The position numbers were made by a program, and so were the translations under genes. Below, in pieces: positions 1-9,688 of a DNA stretch of 64,000 nt (position 1 is its first letter; every line of letters begins with the position of its first letter). The stretch is from the NCBI GenBank assembly GCA_030037645.1, contig JASHQI010000034.1:1-64000 (forward strand), read 5' to 3'. The notes below the pieces were generated by a model that made no database searches, was not told the DNA's origin, and saw only the letters and a list, made by a program, of their open reading frames with translations. The DNA comes from Xanthobacteraceae bacterium (lineage in GTDB: Bacteria; Pseudomonadota; Alphaproteobacteria; Rhizobiales; Xanthobacteraceae).

Positions 1-1452
1 ATCGCGATTGGCACCGTGCAGGCGTTGATCGTGGAACGCACCAACACACCCGGCCGAAAGCTTGCATTTTTCGGGGCGATTATCTCGCTTGGCGTTCCGC
101 ACATTCTTTATGTCGTGGCCTGGCTTCTGCTGCTGGGCCGCTCCGGCCCCATCAACACCGCGATTCAATTTTTGATCGAGCGTAGCCAAACGTTCGACGT
201 CTACTCGATTGGCGGCATGTCGCTGATCGAGGGCGTGGGTTTCGTTCCGCTTACCTTCCTCCTGATGTCCGCAGTTTTGCGCTCGATGGATGCGTCGTTC
301 GAGGAGGCCGCGATCATCGCCGGTGCGAGCCCACTGCGCGCCTTCTGGAGCATAACCTTGCGGATGGGAACGCCCGCGCTCTGTGCATTATTGTTGCTCG
401 CCTTCGCCAGGGCGTTCGAATCCTTCGAGGTTCCGGCGTTAGTTGGGCTCGCCGGCAACATCAACGTACTGACAACGACGATTTTCCAGGCCGTCCATCG
501 CACCGGAATGCCGAGCTATGGCGAAGCGGGCGCATATTCGGTCTGTCTCGTCGGCATCGTCGCGGTTCTGCTGCTTTGGCAGAGTCGGCTGGCGCGTCAA
601 GCGCACAAGTACCAGACGGTCACCGGCAAGGGCTTTCGACCGCGTATCCTCGATCTCGGCGCTTGGCGTCATGCGACTGCGGCGATACTCATGTTGCTGT
701 TTCTCGTCGTCACGATCATTCCAGTGGCGATTCTGGTGTTCACATCGTTCCAACCATTTTATGACGGTGTGACCTGGGGTTCATTGGGCCGGTTTTCGCT
801 CGACAACTACCGTGTGCTGCTCGGGCCGGGCGACTTCCGCGATTCGATCGTCAACACCCTCATTCTTGGCACCGCAACCGCAACAATTGTTGTCCCGTTT
901 ACGGCGTTATGCGCCTGGCTCGTCGTGCGGCGCGTGCCTGGCGCGGCATTGCTCGATCATCTCGCCACGCTCCCGCTCGTCTTTCCAGCTCTCATCCTCA
1001 GTGTCGCCTTCCTCGACGTGTTCGTGAATATGCCGCTGCCGCTTTATGGCACGCTGATCTCGGTCATCATTGCATCGGCGGTCCGCTACATGCCGTTTGG
1101 CATGCGCTATGCTTATACCGGGGCGCTACAGATTCATCCCGATTTGGAGGGAGCGGCCACGATTTCGGGCGCGCCCCGCGCCGCATTGTTCCGGCGCATT
1201 GTCATGCCGCTACTGACGGCTTCGTTGGTGAGTTCATGGCTGGTGATTTTTCTGCTTTCGGTACAGGTCGTCGCCTTGCCATTGTTGCTGGTCGGGCCAG
1301 GCTCCGAGGTGATGGCTGTCACGCTTTTCGATCTGTGGCAGAACGGCCAAGTCACCGAGCTTGCATCGATGGGCGTCGCGTGGATCGCGCTGATGACCGT
1401 GGTGAGCACCGCCTTTCACATGTTGACGCGCCATCAGCAGTTCGCGGCATGA
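1..1452 (+). CDS. ABC transporter permease, two-domain Fe3+/putrescine (FbpB/PotB-like) type, 5' truncated by window
   Basis: Multiple TM segments, two permease halves with EAA-like loops (EEAAIIAGASPLRAFWSITLRM; LEGAATISGAPRAALFRRIVMPL); reading frame open to the window start. Confidence 0.85.
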   Translation: MAIGTVQALIVERTNTPGRKLAFFGAIISLGVPHILYVVAWLLLLGRSGPINTAIQFLIERSQTFDVYSIGGMSLIEGVGFVPLTFLLMSAVLRSMDASFEEAAIIAGASPLRAFWSITLRMGTPALCALLLLAFARAFESFEVPALVGLAGNINVLTTTIFQAVHRTGMPSYGEAGAYSVCLVGIVAVLLLWQSRLARQAHKYQTVTGKGFRPRILDLGAWRHATAAILMLLFLVVTIIPVAILVFTSFQPFYDGVTWGSLGRFSLDNYRVLLGPGDFRDSIVNTLILGTATATIVVPFTALCAWLVVRRVPGAALLDHLATLPLVFPALILSVAFLDVFVNMPLPLYGTLISVIIASAVRYMPFGMRYAYTGALQIHPDLEGAATISGAPRAALFRRIVMPLLTASLVSSWLVIFLLSVQVVALPLLLVGPGSEVMAVTLFDLWQNGQVTELASMGVAWIALMTVVSTAFHMLTRHQQFAA

Positions 1453-1573
1453 CCGTGCCGGATGCTAGGACTTTTCGAGCGCACGCAATGAGCATAACCT
1501 GACGCCATGATGATCGGATAAAGGTGGATTGGCCGAACGCGTTTGACGCAAAAAGAGCCAAACGGAGCCGCAG

Positions 1574-2710
1574 ATGGCACGCAACCGAGACGAGACGCGA
1601 ATTTACAACAAGAACAAGTTCAAGTTCGGACTGTTCGGTATGAATTGCTTGGGTGGCTTGAGCCTCACCAAAGCGCCGGAACGCTGGGACGCCTCTTGGG
1701 ACAATAATGTCAAGGCGGCGAAGCTTGCGGACGAAGCCGGCCTCGAATTCCTTCTGCCGATCGGGCGTTGGCACGGTTATCAGGGCGAGAGCGATACCCA
1801 GGGCACGACATTCGAGACGCTGGCCTGGGCATGCGGATTATTGGCTTCGACTCACGACATAACGACGTTCGGCACGCTTCACGTCGCCTTTGTCAATCCT
1901 GTCTTTGCCGCCAAGCAAATGGTAACGGCCGATCACATCGGCCACGGCCGCTTCGGTCTCAACGTCGTCTCCGGCTGGAATCCGATCGAGTTCGGAATGA
2001 TGGGCGTCGCGCTTGGCGACCACGACGGCCGCTACGACTACGCCGAAGAATGGCTGGAGATCGTCAATCGCATCTGGTCCGAAAGCCAGCCGTTCGACTT
2101 CGACGGCCACCACTACAAGCTCAAGGCCGTACTCGGCAAACCAAAGCCGTGGTGGGGCACTAGGCCGATCCTGGTGAGCGCGGGAAATTCCGAAACCGGG
2201 CGCGAATTCGCGGCGCGCAATGCCGATTGTCTGTTCACGACCGTGCCACCAAAAGACGAAGATTTACGCGAAAAGCTCAATTTCTTTCGCGCCGCCGCCC
2301 CGCCCGGACAATTGCGCAACATTTTCGGGAGCTGCCACCTCATGGTTCGGCGTACCCGCAAGGAAGCGGAGGAATATCACCGCTACATCGTCTACGAGAA
2401 GGGCGATTGGGAGTCGGCCGAGTACGCGCTGAAACTGCGCGGCTCGCGAATCAATACCTGGCTCCAGGCCGACGAAGAGAGATTGAAGGCGCGCCTGATC
2501 AGCGGCGCCGGCTTTCCTTGTGTCGGCAGTTACGATGATGCGGTGGAAACTTTCCAGCGTCTGAGCAGTGCTGGGCTCGATGGACTGGCGCTCGGAATGA
2601 TCAACTATGTCAGCGATTTTCCTCATATCCGAGATGAATTGCTGCCGCGCATGGAGCGCGCAGGCCTGCGCCAGCGGCAAATTGGATCAGCCATTCACGC
2701 CGCGGAATGA
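1574..2710 (+). CDS. LLM-class flavin-dependent monooxygenase (SsuD/SfnG-like)
   Basis: Bacterial luciferase-like sequence: FGRFGLNVVSGWNPIEFGMMG, GDHDGRYDYAEEWLEIVNRIW, PILVSAGNSETGREFAARNADCLF. Confidence 0.85.
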   Translation: MARNRDETRIYNKNKFKFGLFGMNCLGGLSLTKAPERWDASWDNNVKAAKLADEAGLEFLLPIGRWHGYQGESDTQGTTFETLAWACGLLASTHDITTFGTLHVAFVNPVFAAKQMVTADHIGHGRFGLNVVSGWNPIEFGMMGVALGDHDGRYDYAEEWLEIVNRIWSESQPFDFDGHHYKLKAVLGKPKPWWGTRPILVSAGNSETGREFAARNADCLFTTVPPKDEDLREKLNFFRAAAPPGQLRNIFGSCHLMVRRTRKEAEEYHRYIVYEKGDWESAEYALKLRGSRINTWLQADEERLKARLISGAGFPCVGSYDDAVETFQRLSSAGLDGLALGMINYVSDFPHIRDELLPRMERAGLRQRQIGSAIHAAE

Positions 2711-2770
2711 ATGAGGCGACAGGTAGTAACCGGAGCGGTGCCGGTATAATCACGATCGGGAGCAAAACAG

Positions 2771-3871
2771 ATGAAAATCGTTGATGTGCGCGTCGAGGAA
2801 TCGATTTTGCCGAAAAAGGACAAAGACTGGAAATTCGCGCTCGCGGCAAACCCGAAGACGGAAGGGTGGATCGTCGGCATCCGCGGCGAGGACGGAACAA
2901 TCGGCTACGGGTACGCCTCAACGATGAATCATTATGGCGCCCCGCACGCGGCCGTGAAAGGTGCGCTCGACCAGCTCTGCAAGCGTCTCATCGGATGTGA
3001 CTCGCGCCAGATCGCAAGCATTATGGACGATCTCGATCACGCCATGCATGGCAATAACCAGGCCAAGTCCGGCATCGATTGCGCCCTGCACGACCTGATG
3101 GCACGCAGTCTCGGCGTGCCGATCTGCGATCTGTTCGGCGGGCCGGCGGTTCGCGAATTTGCGACACTGCGTATCCTGCCCATTAAATCGCCGGCTGACA
3201 TGGCGAAGAATGCGCGAATGCTGGCCGACAAAGGTGTCCGGCATTTCAAGATCAAAGTTCACGGCGATGTGGAGGAGGACGTGGAGAGGGTGGCGGCGAT
3301 CCGTGCTGAAGTCGGCCCGGACGCCCACCTAACCATTGACGCCAATCAATCCTATGCGCCGAAAGATGCGATCCGAGCGCTCACAATGATGGCGCCATAT
3401 CGCATCGATCTCGCCGAGCAGCCGGTGAATGCAGAGGATCTGTTAGGCCTCAAAGCCGTGACGCAGGCAGTGCCGATCACGGTCGAGGCCGATGAGGCGG
3501 CTTATTCGCTCGATCGGGTCATGACGCTCGTGCGCGAGCGCATCGTCGATGCGATCAGCCTGAAGATCACTAAGCTCGGTGGTTTGCGAAAATCATACGC
3601 CGCCGCGCAGATCTGCGAGGCCGGCGGCGTGAAATACCGGCTGGGCGCCCATGTCGGCCCAATGCTGCTTGCCGCCCATGCCTTGCAGCTCGCCGCAGCC
3701 TTACCCGGAATCTGGTACGCCTCGGAGCTCACCGAATTCGACGGACTGGCGGAGGACCGCTGGGAAGGACTGAAGCTGGTCGACGGCGTGTTGCATCACT
3801 CCGACGCGGCCGGCTGTGGTGTCACGCCTACCGTCAAGGCCGCGCTCGAAGGCCATCGCAAGAGCGCCTGA
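2771..3871 (+). CDS. Mandelate racemase/muconate-lactonizing (enolase superfamily) protein
   Basis: HFKIKVHGD, TIDANQSY, DLAEQPV, TVEADEAA, ISLKITKLGG motifs of the superfamily barrel. Confidence 0.85.
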   Translation: MKIVDVRVEESILPKKDKDWKFALAANPKTEGWIVGIRGEDGTIGYGYASTMNHYGAPHAAVKGALDQLCKRLIGCDSRQIASIMDDLDHAMHGNNQAKSGIDCALHDLMARSLGVPICDLFGGPAVREFATLRILPIKSPADMAKNARMLADKGVRHFKIKVHGDVEEDVERVAAIRAEVGPDAHLTIDANQSYAPKDAIRALTMMAPYRIDLAEQPVNAEDLLGLKAVTQAVPITVEADEAAYSLDRVMTLVRERIVDAISLKITKLGGLRKSYAAAQICEAGGVKYRLGAHVGPMLLAAHALQLAAALPGIWYASELTEFDGLAEDRWEGLKLVDGVLHHSDAAGCGVTPTVKAALEGHRKSA

Positions 3872-3872
3872 C

Positions 3873-5003
3873 ATGCGCGTGTTGCCGGCCGGCCACGATC
3901 GGACGTGCGCTGCCCGGATGGCAGCTCCTGTCGGTCTGATGCTGAGTCTCGCGGCGGCCTTGGCCGTGGCATACGTGCTGCCGGCCGCTGCGCAAAGCCC
4001 CGACGAAAGCATCCTCACCTATCAGGGGCCGGATCGCACGCAAAGGCTGATCGAAGGCGCAAAAAAGGAGGGCGAGCTCACCTATTACTCCGCCCTGATC
4101 GTCAACCAGGCGCTGCGTCCGCTCACCGCGGCCTTCCACGCCAAATACCCATTCATCCGGATAACCTATTGGCGCGCCGATTCCGAAGATATCGAAACAA
4201 AGGTTGCCGCCGAGATGCGCGCGAACAATCTTGTTGGCGATATCATCGAGGGCACCGGTTTGGCAGAGCTTGCGGTACGGGCCGGCTTGGCGCAGCCGAT
4301 CTGGTCCCCGCAGCTCGTCGGCATTCCTGAAAGGCTGCACGATCCGGACCATCTGTGGGTGCCGACCCGGATGAGCTATTTCGGTATTGCCTACAATACG
4401 AAGCTCGTGCCGCCCGGCACCCAACCGATATCCTACGATGATCTGCTCGATCCGAAATGGAAGGGCAAGATGGCATGGCCGCTATTGTCCGCAATTGGTT
4501 CGTCGCTGTTCGTCACCAATCTTCGCGTGGCCTGGGGCGACGACAAGGCTATGGCGTATTTGCAGCGACTCAGGACCCAGAACATCGTCAATTTCGGCGC
4601 CGGCAATCCGCGCACTTTGGTCGATCGGGTGATTGCCGGCGAATATCCGATCGCGCTGCAAATCTTCGCCCATCATCCGCTCATCAGCGCGGCCAAAGGC
4701 GCACCCGTGGGCGCGCAGCTCCTGCCGCCGGTTGCCAGTTCCGCGGGCACGCTCCTTGTTCCCAAGGACTCGCGACATCCCTATGCGGCCGCGTTGTTGA
4801 TGGATTTCCTACTATCCAAGGAAGGTCAACAAATTCTCGCATCAGCCGAATATCTTCCGGTTCGCACCGACGTCGAGCCCTTGGCGACAATCGCTGCTAT
4901 TGTGCCGTCACGAGTTGGCGTTGAAGAGAATTTCATCAGCCCGCAGAAGTTGAACGCGTACACCGAAAGCTCGGCTAAGATAGTCGAGGATCTGTTTCGG
5001 TGA
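3873..5003 (+). CDS. ABC transporter substrate-binding protein, Fbp/extracellular-solute-binding type
   Basis: Signal peptide ending LPAAAQS; GAKKEGELTYYSAL, WRADSEDIETKVAAEMRANN; ATG at 3873 directly follows the upstream stop. Confidence 0.8.
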   Translation: MRVLPAGHDRTCAARMAAPVGLMLSLAAALAVAYVLPAAAQSPDESILTYQGPDRTQRLIEGAKKEGELTYYSALIVNQALRPLTAAFHAKYPFIRITYWRADSEDIETKVAAEMRANNLVGDIIEGTGLAELAVRAGLAQPIWSPQLVGIPERLHDPDHLWVPTRMSYFGIAYNTKLVPPGTQPISYDDLLDPKWKGKMAWPLLSAIGSSLFVTNLRVAWGDDKAMAYLQRLRTQNIVNFGAGNPRTLVDRVIAGEYPIALQIFAHHPLISAAKGAPVGAQLLPPVASSAGTLLVPKDSRHPYAAALLMDFLLSKEGQQILASAEYLPVRTDVEPLATIAAIVPSRVGVEENFISPQKLNAYTESSAKIVEDLFR

Positions 5004-5150
5004 TTGTTTCCGTCGAACGCCGCAGCCGCGGCGGAGCTACATTCGCCGGCCACTTGCTCCCGGAGCGCTTACGAACTCCCTCTGAAGGGGAACCTGACCG
5101 AATCGCCGGCGCACCTCCGGAAGTTCATGATCGAGAAAGAAACTGCGTAC

Positions 5151-5315
5151 TCATCCGGCAAGAGCCGAATCGGCGGCCGGAAGCGGCACCGGCGTAGACC
5201 CACCACGCCGCGCCATGTCGCGTTGTCGCGTCTCGTGCACGCCCCCGAAGATCCAAATCAAAGCCACAACGGGTAGCGGTACGCCAAGCCGCCACAGCAG
5301 AACATAACGTCCCAT
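5151..5315 (-). CDS. Small hydrophobic membrane protein (54 aa)
   Basis: MGRYVLLWRLGVPLPVVALIWIFGGVHETRQRD...; single TM helix, GGAG ribosome-binding site upstream on the minus strand, EcfG-like promoter at 5349-5373. Confidence 0.6.
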   Translation of the reverse strand: MGRYVLLWRLGVPLPVVALIWIFGGVHETRQRDMARRGGSTPVPLPAADSALAG

Positions 5316-5348
5316 AAAAAAAGTTCTCCGTATTATCTCAATAGGGAG

Positions 5349-5373
5349 AACGGCTGTGACAAGTTCGAGTTCC
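5349..5373 (-). promoter_or_regulatory. Putative EcfG (general stress response) promoter GGAAC-N16-CGTT
   Basis: Minus-strand GGAAC (5373-5369), 16-nt spacer, CGTT (5352-5349), about 34 nt upstream of the ATG at 5315. Confidence 0.65.
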
Positions 5374-5386
5374 CGTTTGCGACGTT

Positions 5387-5674
5387 CTAGCCGCGGCGGT
5401 TGAAGTCCTCCGCATGCGTTAGCCTCGCTCGCGGCCGGGCCAGCTTGTCGGGGTGGCCATCCCGACCATAGACCCACTCGGTCACAAAACGCTCGTCCTC
5501 ATGCCTGACCAGCACTTCGACCTCATGGCCTTCATTGCCATCCTTTTCGGCAAATTCGATCGCCGCACACAGTGCCTGCGTTTTGCTGGCATAGGAGCCG
5601 GAAAAATGACGGCCAGCTTGCTTGATCTGCCAGTCGCCTTCCTGATTGACAACAACGTATCGCGGCCTGTGCAT
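5387..5674 (-). CDS. DUF2188-like small protein
   Basis: MHRPRYVVVNQEGDWQIKQAGRHFSGSYASKTQALCAAIEFAEKDGNEGHEVEVLVRHEDERFVTEWVYG. Confidence 0.65.
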   Translation of the reverse strand: MHRPRYVVVNQEGDWQIKQAGRHFSGSYASKTQALCAAIEFAEKDGNEGHEVEVLVRHEDERFVTEWVYGRDGHPDKLARPRARLTHAEDFNRRG

Positions 5675-5763
5675 CTTGCGTCTCCTAGTCTGAAGGGGTT
5701 GCACGGCGCATCTTCTCGAACGGTCACCAAGACCGCACGCTGCGTCCGTCGTGCACATTCCCT

Positions 5764-5788
5764 AACTCGGTGCACGCATCCGTGTTCC
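5764..5788 (-). promoter_or_regulatory. Putative EcfG-like promoter GGAAC-N16-AGTT
   Basis: Minus-strand GGAAC (5788-5784), 16-nt spacer, AGTT (5767-5764), upstream of the DUF2188-like gene. Confidence 0.45.
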
Positions 5789-5837
5789 AACGATACGCGG
5801 GATTCGCATGAGAAACTCAGTGGGCGTCAGGGACGGC

Positions 5838-5862
5838 GGAACCGTCGCGCGGTCGCCACGTT
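5838..5862 (+). promoter_or_regulatory. Putative EcfG promoter GGAAC-N16-CGTT
   Basis: GGAAC 5838-5842, 16-nt spacer, CGTT 5859-5862, 27 nt before the csbD-like ATG at 5889. Confidence 0.7.
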
Positions 5863-5888
5863 ATCCTCACGACTGTATGGAGGAGTCG

Positions 5889-6098
5889 ATGGACTGGAAC
5901 CGCATTGAAGGCAATTGGAAGCAGACCAAGGGAAAAGTAAGGGAGAAGTGGGGTCAACTCACCGACGACGATCTCGCGCAAATCAACGGAAAGCGCGAGC
6001 AACTGGAAGGCAAGATTCAGCAGCGTTATGGACTTGCCAAGGACATGGCGCGCAAGGACGTTGACGACTGGTTGAAGGCGCAGGACCAGTTACAATAG
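5889..6098 (+). CDS. CsbD family stress-response protein
   Basis: MDWNRIEGNWKQTKGKVREKWGQLTDDDLAQINGKREQLEGKIQQRYG, preceded by an SD (GGAGG). Confidence 0.9.
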   Translation: MDWNRIEGNWKQTKGKVREKWGQLTDDDLAQINGKREQLEGKIQQRYGLAKDMARKDVDDWLKAQDQLQ

Positions 6099-6119
6099 AT
6101 TATCACGACTGCGCATTCA

Positions 6120-6160
6120 GGCGCGGAGACAGACGCCAGTCATGTCTGCGCGCCTTGTTT
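6120..6160 (+). terminator. Rho-independent-type terminator after csbD-like gene
   Basis: GGCGCGgAGACA / TGTCTgCGCGCC stem (12 bp, one mismatch), 11-nt loop, followed by TTGTTT. Confidence 0.6.
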
Positions 6161-6569
6161 ATTCTCTTCGTTGTGAGAGCACTCGAAACGCCAGCCATCA
6201 GAAAAGTCCTCCGATCGGGGCTTGAACGCCGAACGCGCATTGGATTGGCATCTTTGTCCTCGGACATAGTCTCTCGACAATCGTCAGTTCGCGCGACAAC
6301 AGGCGCTGTTGGACCTCCAGGCTAACGGCGCTCGACAAGGGGAGTCCGGCAACAATTCACTTTGCCAGGCCGCGGCGAACCAGCGCGCTTCACGTACGCT
6401 TCCGGAAGAATTGGAACCGCTTTGTAGCTCCGCGCGCTGGAGCCGCTGCGGCCCAGCCGCAACCGTTGAACTCTCGAAATCGGCGGTCAGATCAGAGGTT
6501 TCGGCCACACCAGCGCTGCTTGTCCGCGACGACGGCGTGCGATAGTTTTTTGGCCATCGAAGTGATCGG

Positions 6570-7916
6570 GTGTGTCACCGCATGATGGAAGATCTATCGC
6601 AATATGTTCAACCCGGCCGCGTCCATCGGCACATCTATACTGATCCGGCCATTTTCGAGCTCGAGCTGGAGCGCATATTTGGCGTTGCCTGGACCTATAT
6701 CGGCCACGAAAGCCAGGTGAAGAAACCCGGCGACTATTTCCGCACTTTCATTGGCCGCAGGCCGGTCGTGCTGGTTCGCGACGACGAGGGTGAAATTCGC
6801 GTCATCCACAATCAGTGCGCCCACCGCGGCTCGCTGGTTGTCGCCAACGACAAGGGCAACGCCAGTGAATTCCAATGCTGCTATCACGGCTGGACCTATC
6901 ATCTTGACGGCCGGCTCAAGGCGGTGCCACTGCAGCACGGCTACCCGCGCGACTTCGATATCAACAATCCGAAAACCGCGATGGTGCACGTCCCGCGCGT
7001 GCAAAGCTATCGTGGCTTCGTCTTCGCGAGTGAAGCGCGGGACGGTCCCGGGCTTGAGGACTTCCTCGGCTATATGACGACCTCGCTCGACGATTTGGTC
7101 GACCGCGCTCCGGACGGCGAGGTAGAAGTTGCTGGCGGCGTGTTCAAGCACGCCTATGACGGCAACTGGAAGCTTTATCTGGAAAACCTTTGCGACGCGG
7201 CGCACCCACTGTTCACCCATCGCTCTTCGATCGACGCCGCGCAACAGCAGTCCGATGAGGTCTATTCCGACGGCTCTGGCGAGATCGCGCTTCGGCAAAT
7301 GCGCCAGAACGGCGCGCCGTATAGTTTCTGGGAATCCCAGGTCGGCATCTGGACCTATCCGAACGGCCACTCGTATCTTGGCGACTATCATGACGATACG
7401 AAGCTGGTCGCCGCGCTCCAAGAGCCCGCCTTTCGCGACTACATTACGGCAATGGAAAGCAAGAAGGGTAAGGCGGAAACGCGCAGGGTGCTGGAAGTGC
7501 GCCGCTGGAACAGCAACGTCTATCCGAGCCTGTCGTTCATGAGTCAGTTTCAGCAGTTGCGCGTCGTGCATCCGATTGCGGTCAACCGTACGGTTGTCCA
7601 CACTTATAATTTTCGCCTCAAGGGCGCGCCGGAAAAGATGTTCCGCAACACGATCAGCTTCGCCAACACGGTCAATGGAACCGGTTCATTGGTGCTTACC
7701 GACGACCTTGAAATCTACAATCGCATTGGCATGGGATTGTCGAGCGCGGGCGCTGAGTGGATCGAAATCGGACGCGGCCTACGAACCGACCTCCCTGACG
7801 CTCATGGCGGCAAACGTGGGCACAACTCGACCAGCGAGATTTATATCCGCAATATGCTCGACGCTTGGCTCAATTACATGACGAATGATCACGACGCCAT
7901 CCGCCCGGTCTCGTGA
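6570..7916 (+). CDS. Aromatic ring-hydroxylating dioxygenase, alpha (Rieske) subunit
   Basis: Rieske motif CAHRG-X-CCYHGW; mononuclear iron region NLCDAAHPLFTH. Confidence 0.92.
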   Translation: MCHRMMEDLSQYVQPGRVHRHIYTDPAIFELELERIFGVAWTYIGHESQVKKPGDYFRTFIGRRPVVLVRDDEGEIRVIHNQCAHRGSLVVANDKGNASEFQCCYHGWTYHLDGRLKAVPLQHGYPRDFDINNPKTAMVHVPRVQSYRGFVFASEARDGPGLEDFLGYMTTSLDDLVDRAPDGEVEVAGGVFKHAYDGNWKLYLENLCDAAHPLFTHRSSIDAAQQQSDEVYSDGSGEIALRQMRQNGAPYSFWESQVGIWTYPNGHSYLGDYHDDTKLVAALQEPAFRDYITAMESKKGKAETRRVLEVRRWNSNVYPSLSFMSQFQQLRVVHPIAVNRTVVHTYNFRLKGAPEKMFRNTISFANTVNGTGSLVLTDDLEIYNRIGMGLSSAGAEWIEIGRGLRTDLPDAHGGKRGHNSTSEIYIRNMLDAWLNYMTNDHDAIRPVS

Positions 7917-7925
7917 CGTCGCGTC

Positions 7926-8495
7926 ATGGCAAGAAAACCGAAAGTCGTCTCAAAGGCTACGTCGACGCGATCACGGCGACCAATCGGATCGCGCGGCAGG
8001 ACGGCGCGCGCTCCGGCCCGAGATTCACTCGACATTCATCACTGCGAGCAATTTCTGCTCCATGAGGCACGGCTACTCGACGAAGGCAAATTCGACGATT
8101 GGCTCGCTTTATTCACCCTCGATGCCTGGTATTGGGTGCCAAGCGAGCCCGATCAGGCCGATCCGATCGAAACCGTCTCGCTGATCTACGACGATCGCCG
8201 CCTCCTGGAGACACGCGTGCGGCGTCTCGCCAGCCCACGCATGTACTCGCAGGAGCCGCGTTCGCGCACGAGCCGCATTGTTGGCAATATCACGATCGAG
8301 GAGAGCGCGAGAAATCACTGCACCGTGCGCTCAAAATTCATGATGATCGAATATCGCCGCGAGCAGCAGCGCATTTTCGGCGGCACCGCCATTCACCGCC
8401 TGATCCTCGCGGGCAGTCGCATCAGGATTGCCTGGAAACGCGTCAACCTCGTCAACTGCGACGCGCCGCTCGATGGCATCACTATTCCGTTTTGA
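7926..8495 (+). CDS. Aromatic ring-hydroxylating dioxygenase, beta subunit
   Basis: EQFLLHEARLLDEGKFDDWLALFTLDAWYWVP...LIYDDRRLLETRVRRLASPRMYSQEPRSRTSRIVGNI. Confidence 0.9.
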   Translation: MARKPKVVSKATSTRSRRPIGSRGRTARAPARDSLDIHHCEQFLLHEARLLDEGKFDDWLALFTLDAWYWVPSEPDQADPIETVSLIYDDRRLLETRVRRLASPRMYSQEPRSRTSRIVGNITIEESARNHCTVRSKFMMIEYRREQQRIFGGTAIHRLILAGSRIRIAWKRVNLVNCDAPLDGITIPF

Positions 8496-8535
8496 GATTT
8501 TTCCCCGCTAAGGCGCATTGTGCAACAAATTCGGC

Positions 8536-9657
8536 TTACGTTCCCGTCGGGCGATGCAGCGCGGTGCGCGTCCGCTGCCGTACCAGCCATTGCGAGCGGC
8601 CAGCGATGCCGAGCGCGGCGGCGCGTAACGCTGGCGGCCACGTCGTCGGCAAACCGAGAATGTAAGAGATGCGCTGGGCGCGCTCTGTGGTCGGACGCTC
8701 CTTATGCTCCCAAGCTTTGAGCGCTGTCGCAACGTCGCTTTCGCGTCCGAGATAGACTGCAAGCGACAGGGCGTTCATCATTGCACAGCCGCCGCCTTGG
8801 CCGATGTTCGGCGGCAAGGCGTGAGCAGCATCGCCGACGATGGCGACACGGCCGGCCGACCAGCGTTTCAGCTTGATCAACTCGAAGCGGTCGTAGCGAC
8901 CTTGTCCACCGATGCGATCGATCAACGCCCCAAGATGTGGAAATGCGCGCTTCCACTCGTCTTTGCGTATCGGCACAGCCTTGGCAATCGCGTCGCTATC
9001 GAGCATCGTTAGCGCGATGTAGATGTCGGTCTCGCTGCACGGCGTGTATAACAGACGTCGCGTGCCCGACCAGTATTCGATGGTCTTGGTGCCGTCCGCT
9101 GCAACGCGCTCCTCCGCCGTCTTGTCCATGAGCAGCCGAGTACAGCCGTCGACGAGATATTTTCGCTTCGAAACAAGGCCGAGCGAATCGCGCAGCTGCG
9201 AATTACAGCCGTCGGCACCGATGACAAGGTCAGCTTTAGCACTCCGACCATCGCCGAGAGTGAGCTCGCCATCGGGCGTGGCGGCCATGCCCGCGGAATT
9301 GGTCGCGATCTCAACGCCCGCGCGCTCTGCGGCGGCGGCGAGTGCGTTAATGACGTTTTGACGAACAATGCTGAACACGCGACTTGCCGCCCATCGATGC
9401 ACCGAGATCAACCGATTCCGGCCGTCGCGAACCTCGCGCGTATGCGCGAACGGCGCGCCCTTCACCGCGGCATCATAAGCGCCGACTGCTTCGAGCACGC
9501 GCAAGCCATTCTCGTAAATGTAAATGCCGGCGCCAGTGGTGCGCAGCCGCTCGGCGCGTTCGTGCACACGCACGGTCCAGCCGCGTTGCGCCAAGGCGCA
9601 AGCCGCGGTAAGGCCGGCAAATCCGGCCCCGACAATTTCCGCGTGTCGCCGTCCCAT
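8536..9657 (-). CDS. FAD-dependent monooxygenase (salicylate/4-hydroxybenzoate hydroxylase-like)
   Basis: GAGFAGLTAACALAQRGWTVRVHER, VIGADGCNSQLR, VAIVGDAAHALPPNIGQGG. Confidence 0.88.
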   Translation of the reverse strand: MGRRHAEIVGAGFAGLTAACALAQRGWTVRVHERAERLRTTGAGIYIYENGLRVLEAVGAYDAAVKGAPFAHTREVRDGRNRLISVHRWAASRVFSIVRQNVINALAAAAERAGVEIATNSAGMAATPDGELTLGDGRSAKADLVIGADGCNSQLRDSLGLVSKRKYLVDGCTRLLMDKTAEERVAADGTKTIEYWSGTRRLLYTPCSETDIYIALTMLDSDAIAKAVPIRKDEWKRAFPHLGALIDRIGGQGRYDRFELIKLKRWSAGRVAIVGDAAHALPPNIGQGGGCAMMNALSLAVYLGRESDVATALKAWEHKERPTTERAQRISYILGLPTTWPPALRAAALGIAGRSQWLVRQRTRTALHRPTGT

Positions 9658-9688
9658 TGCTACTCGGCGTCACTGGAATGACGCACCA

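Noticed and set aside
6594-7601. 335-aa minus-strand ORF antisense to the dioxygenase alpha subunit
   Set aside because: GC-rich shadow ORF; the plus strand carries a clear Rieske protein, and the antisense translation shows no recognisable motif.
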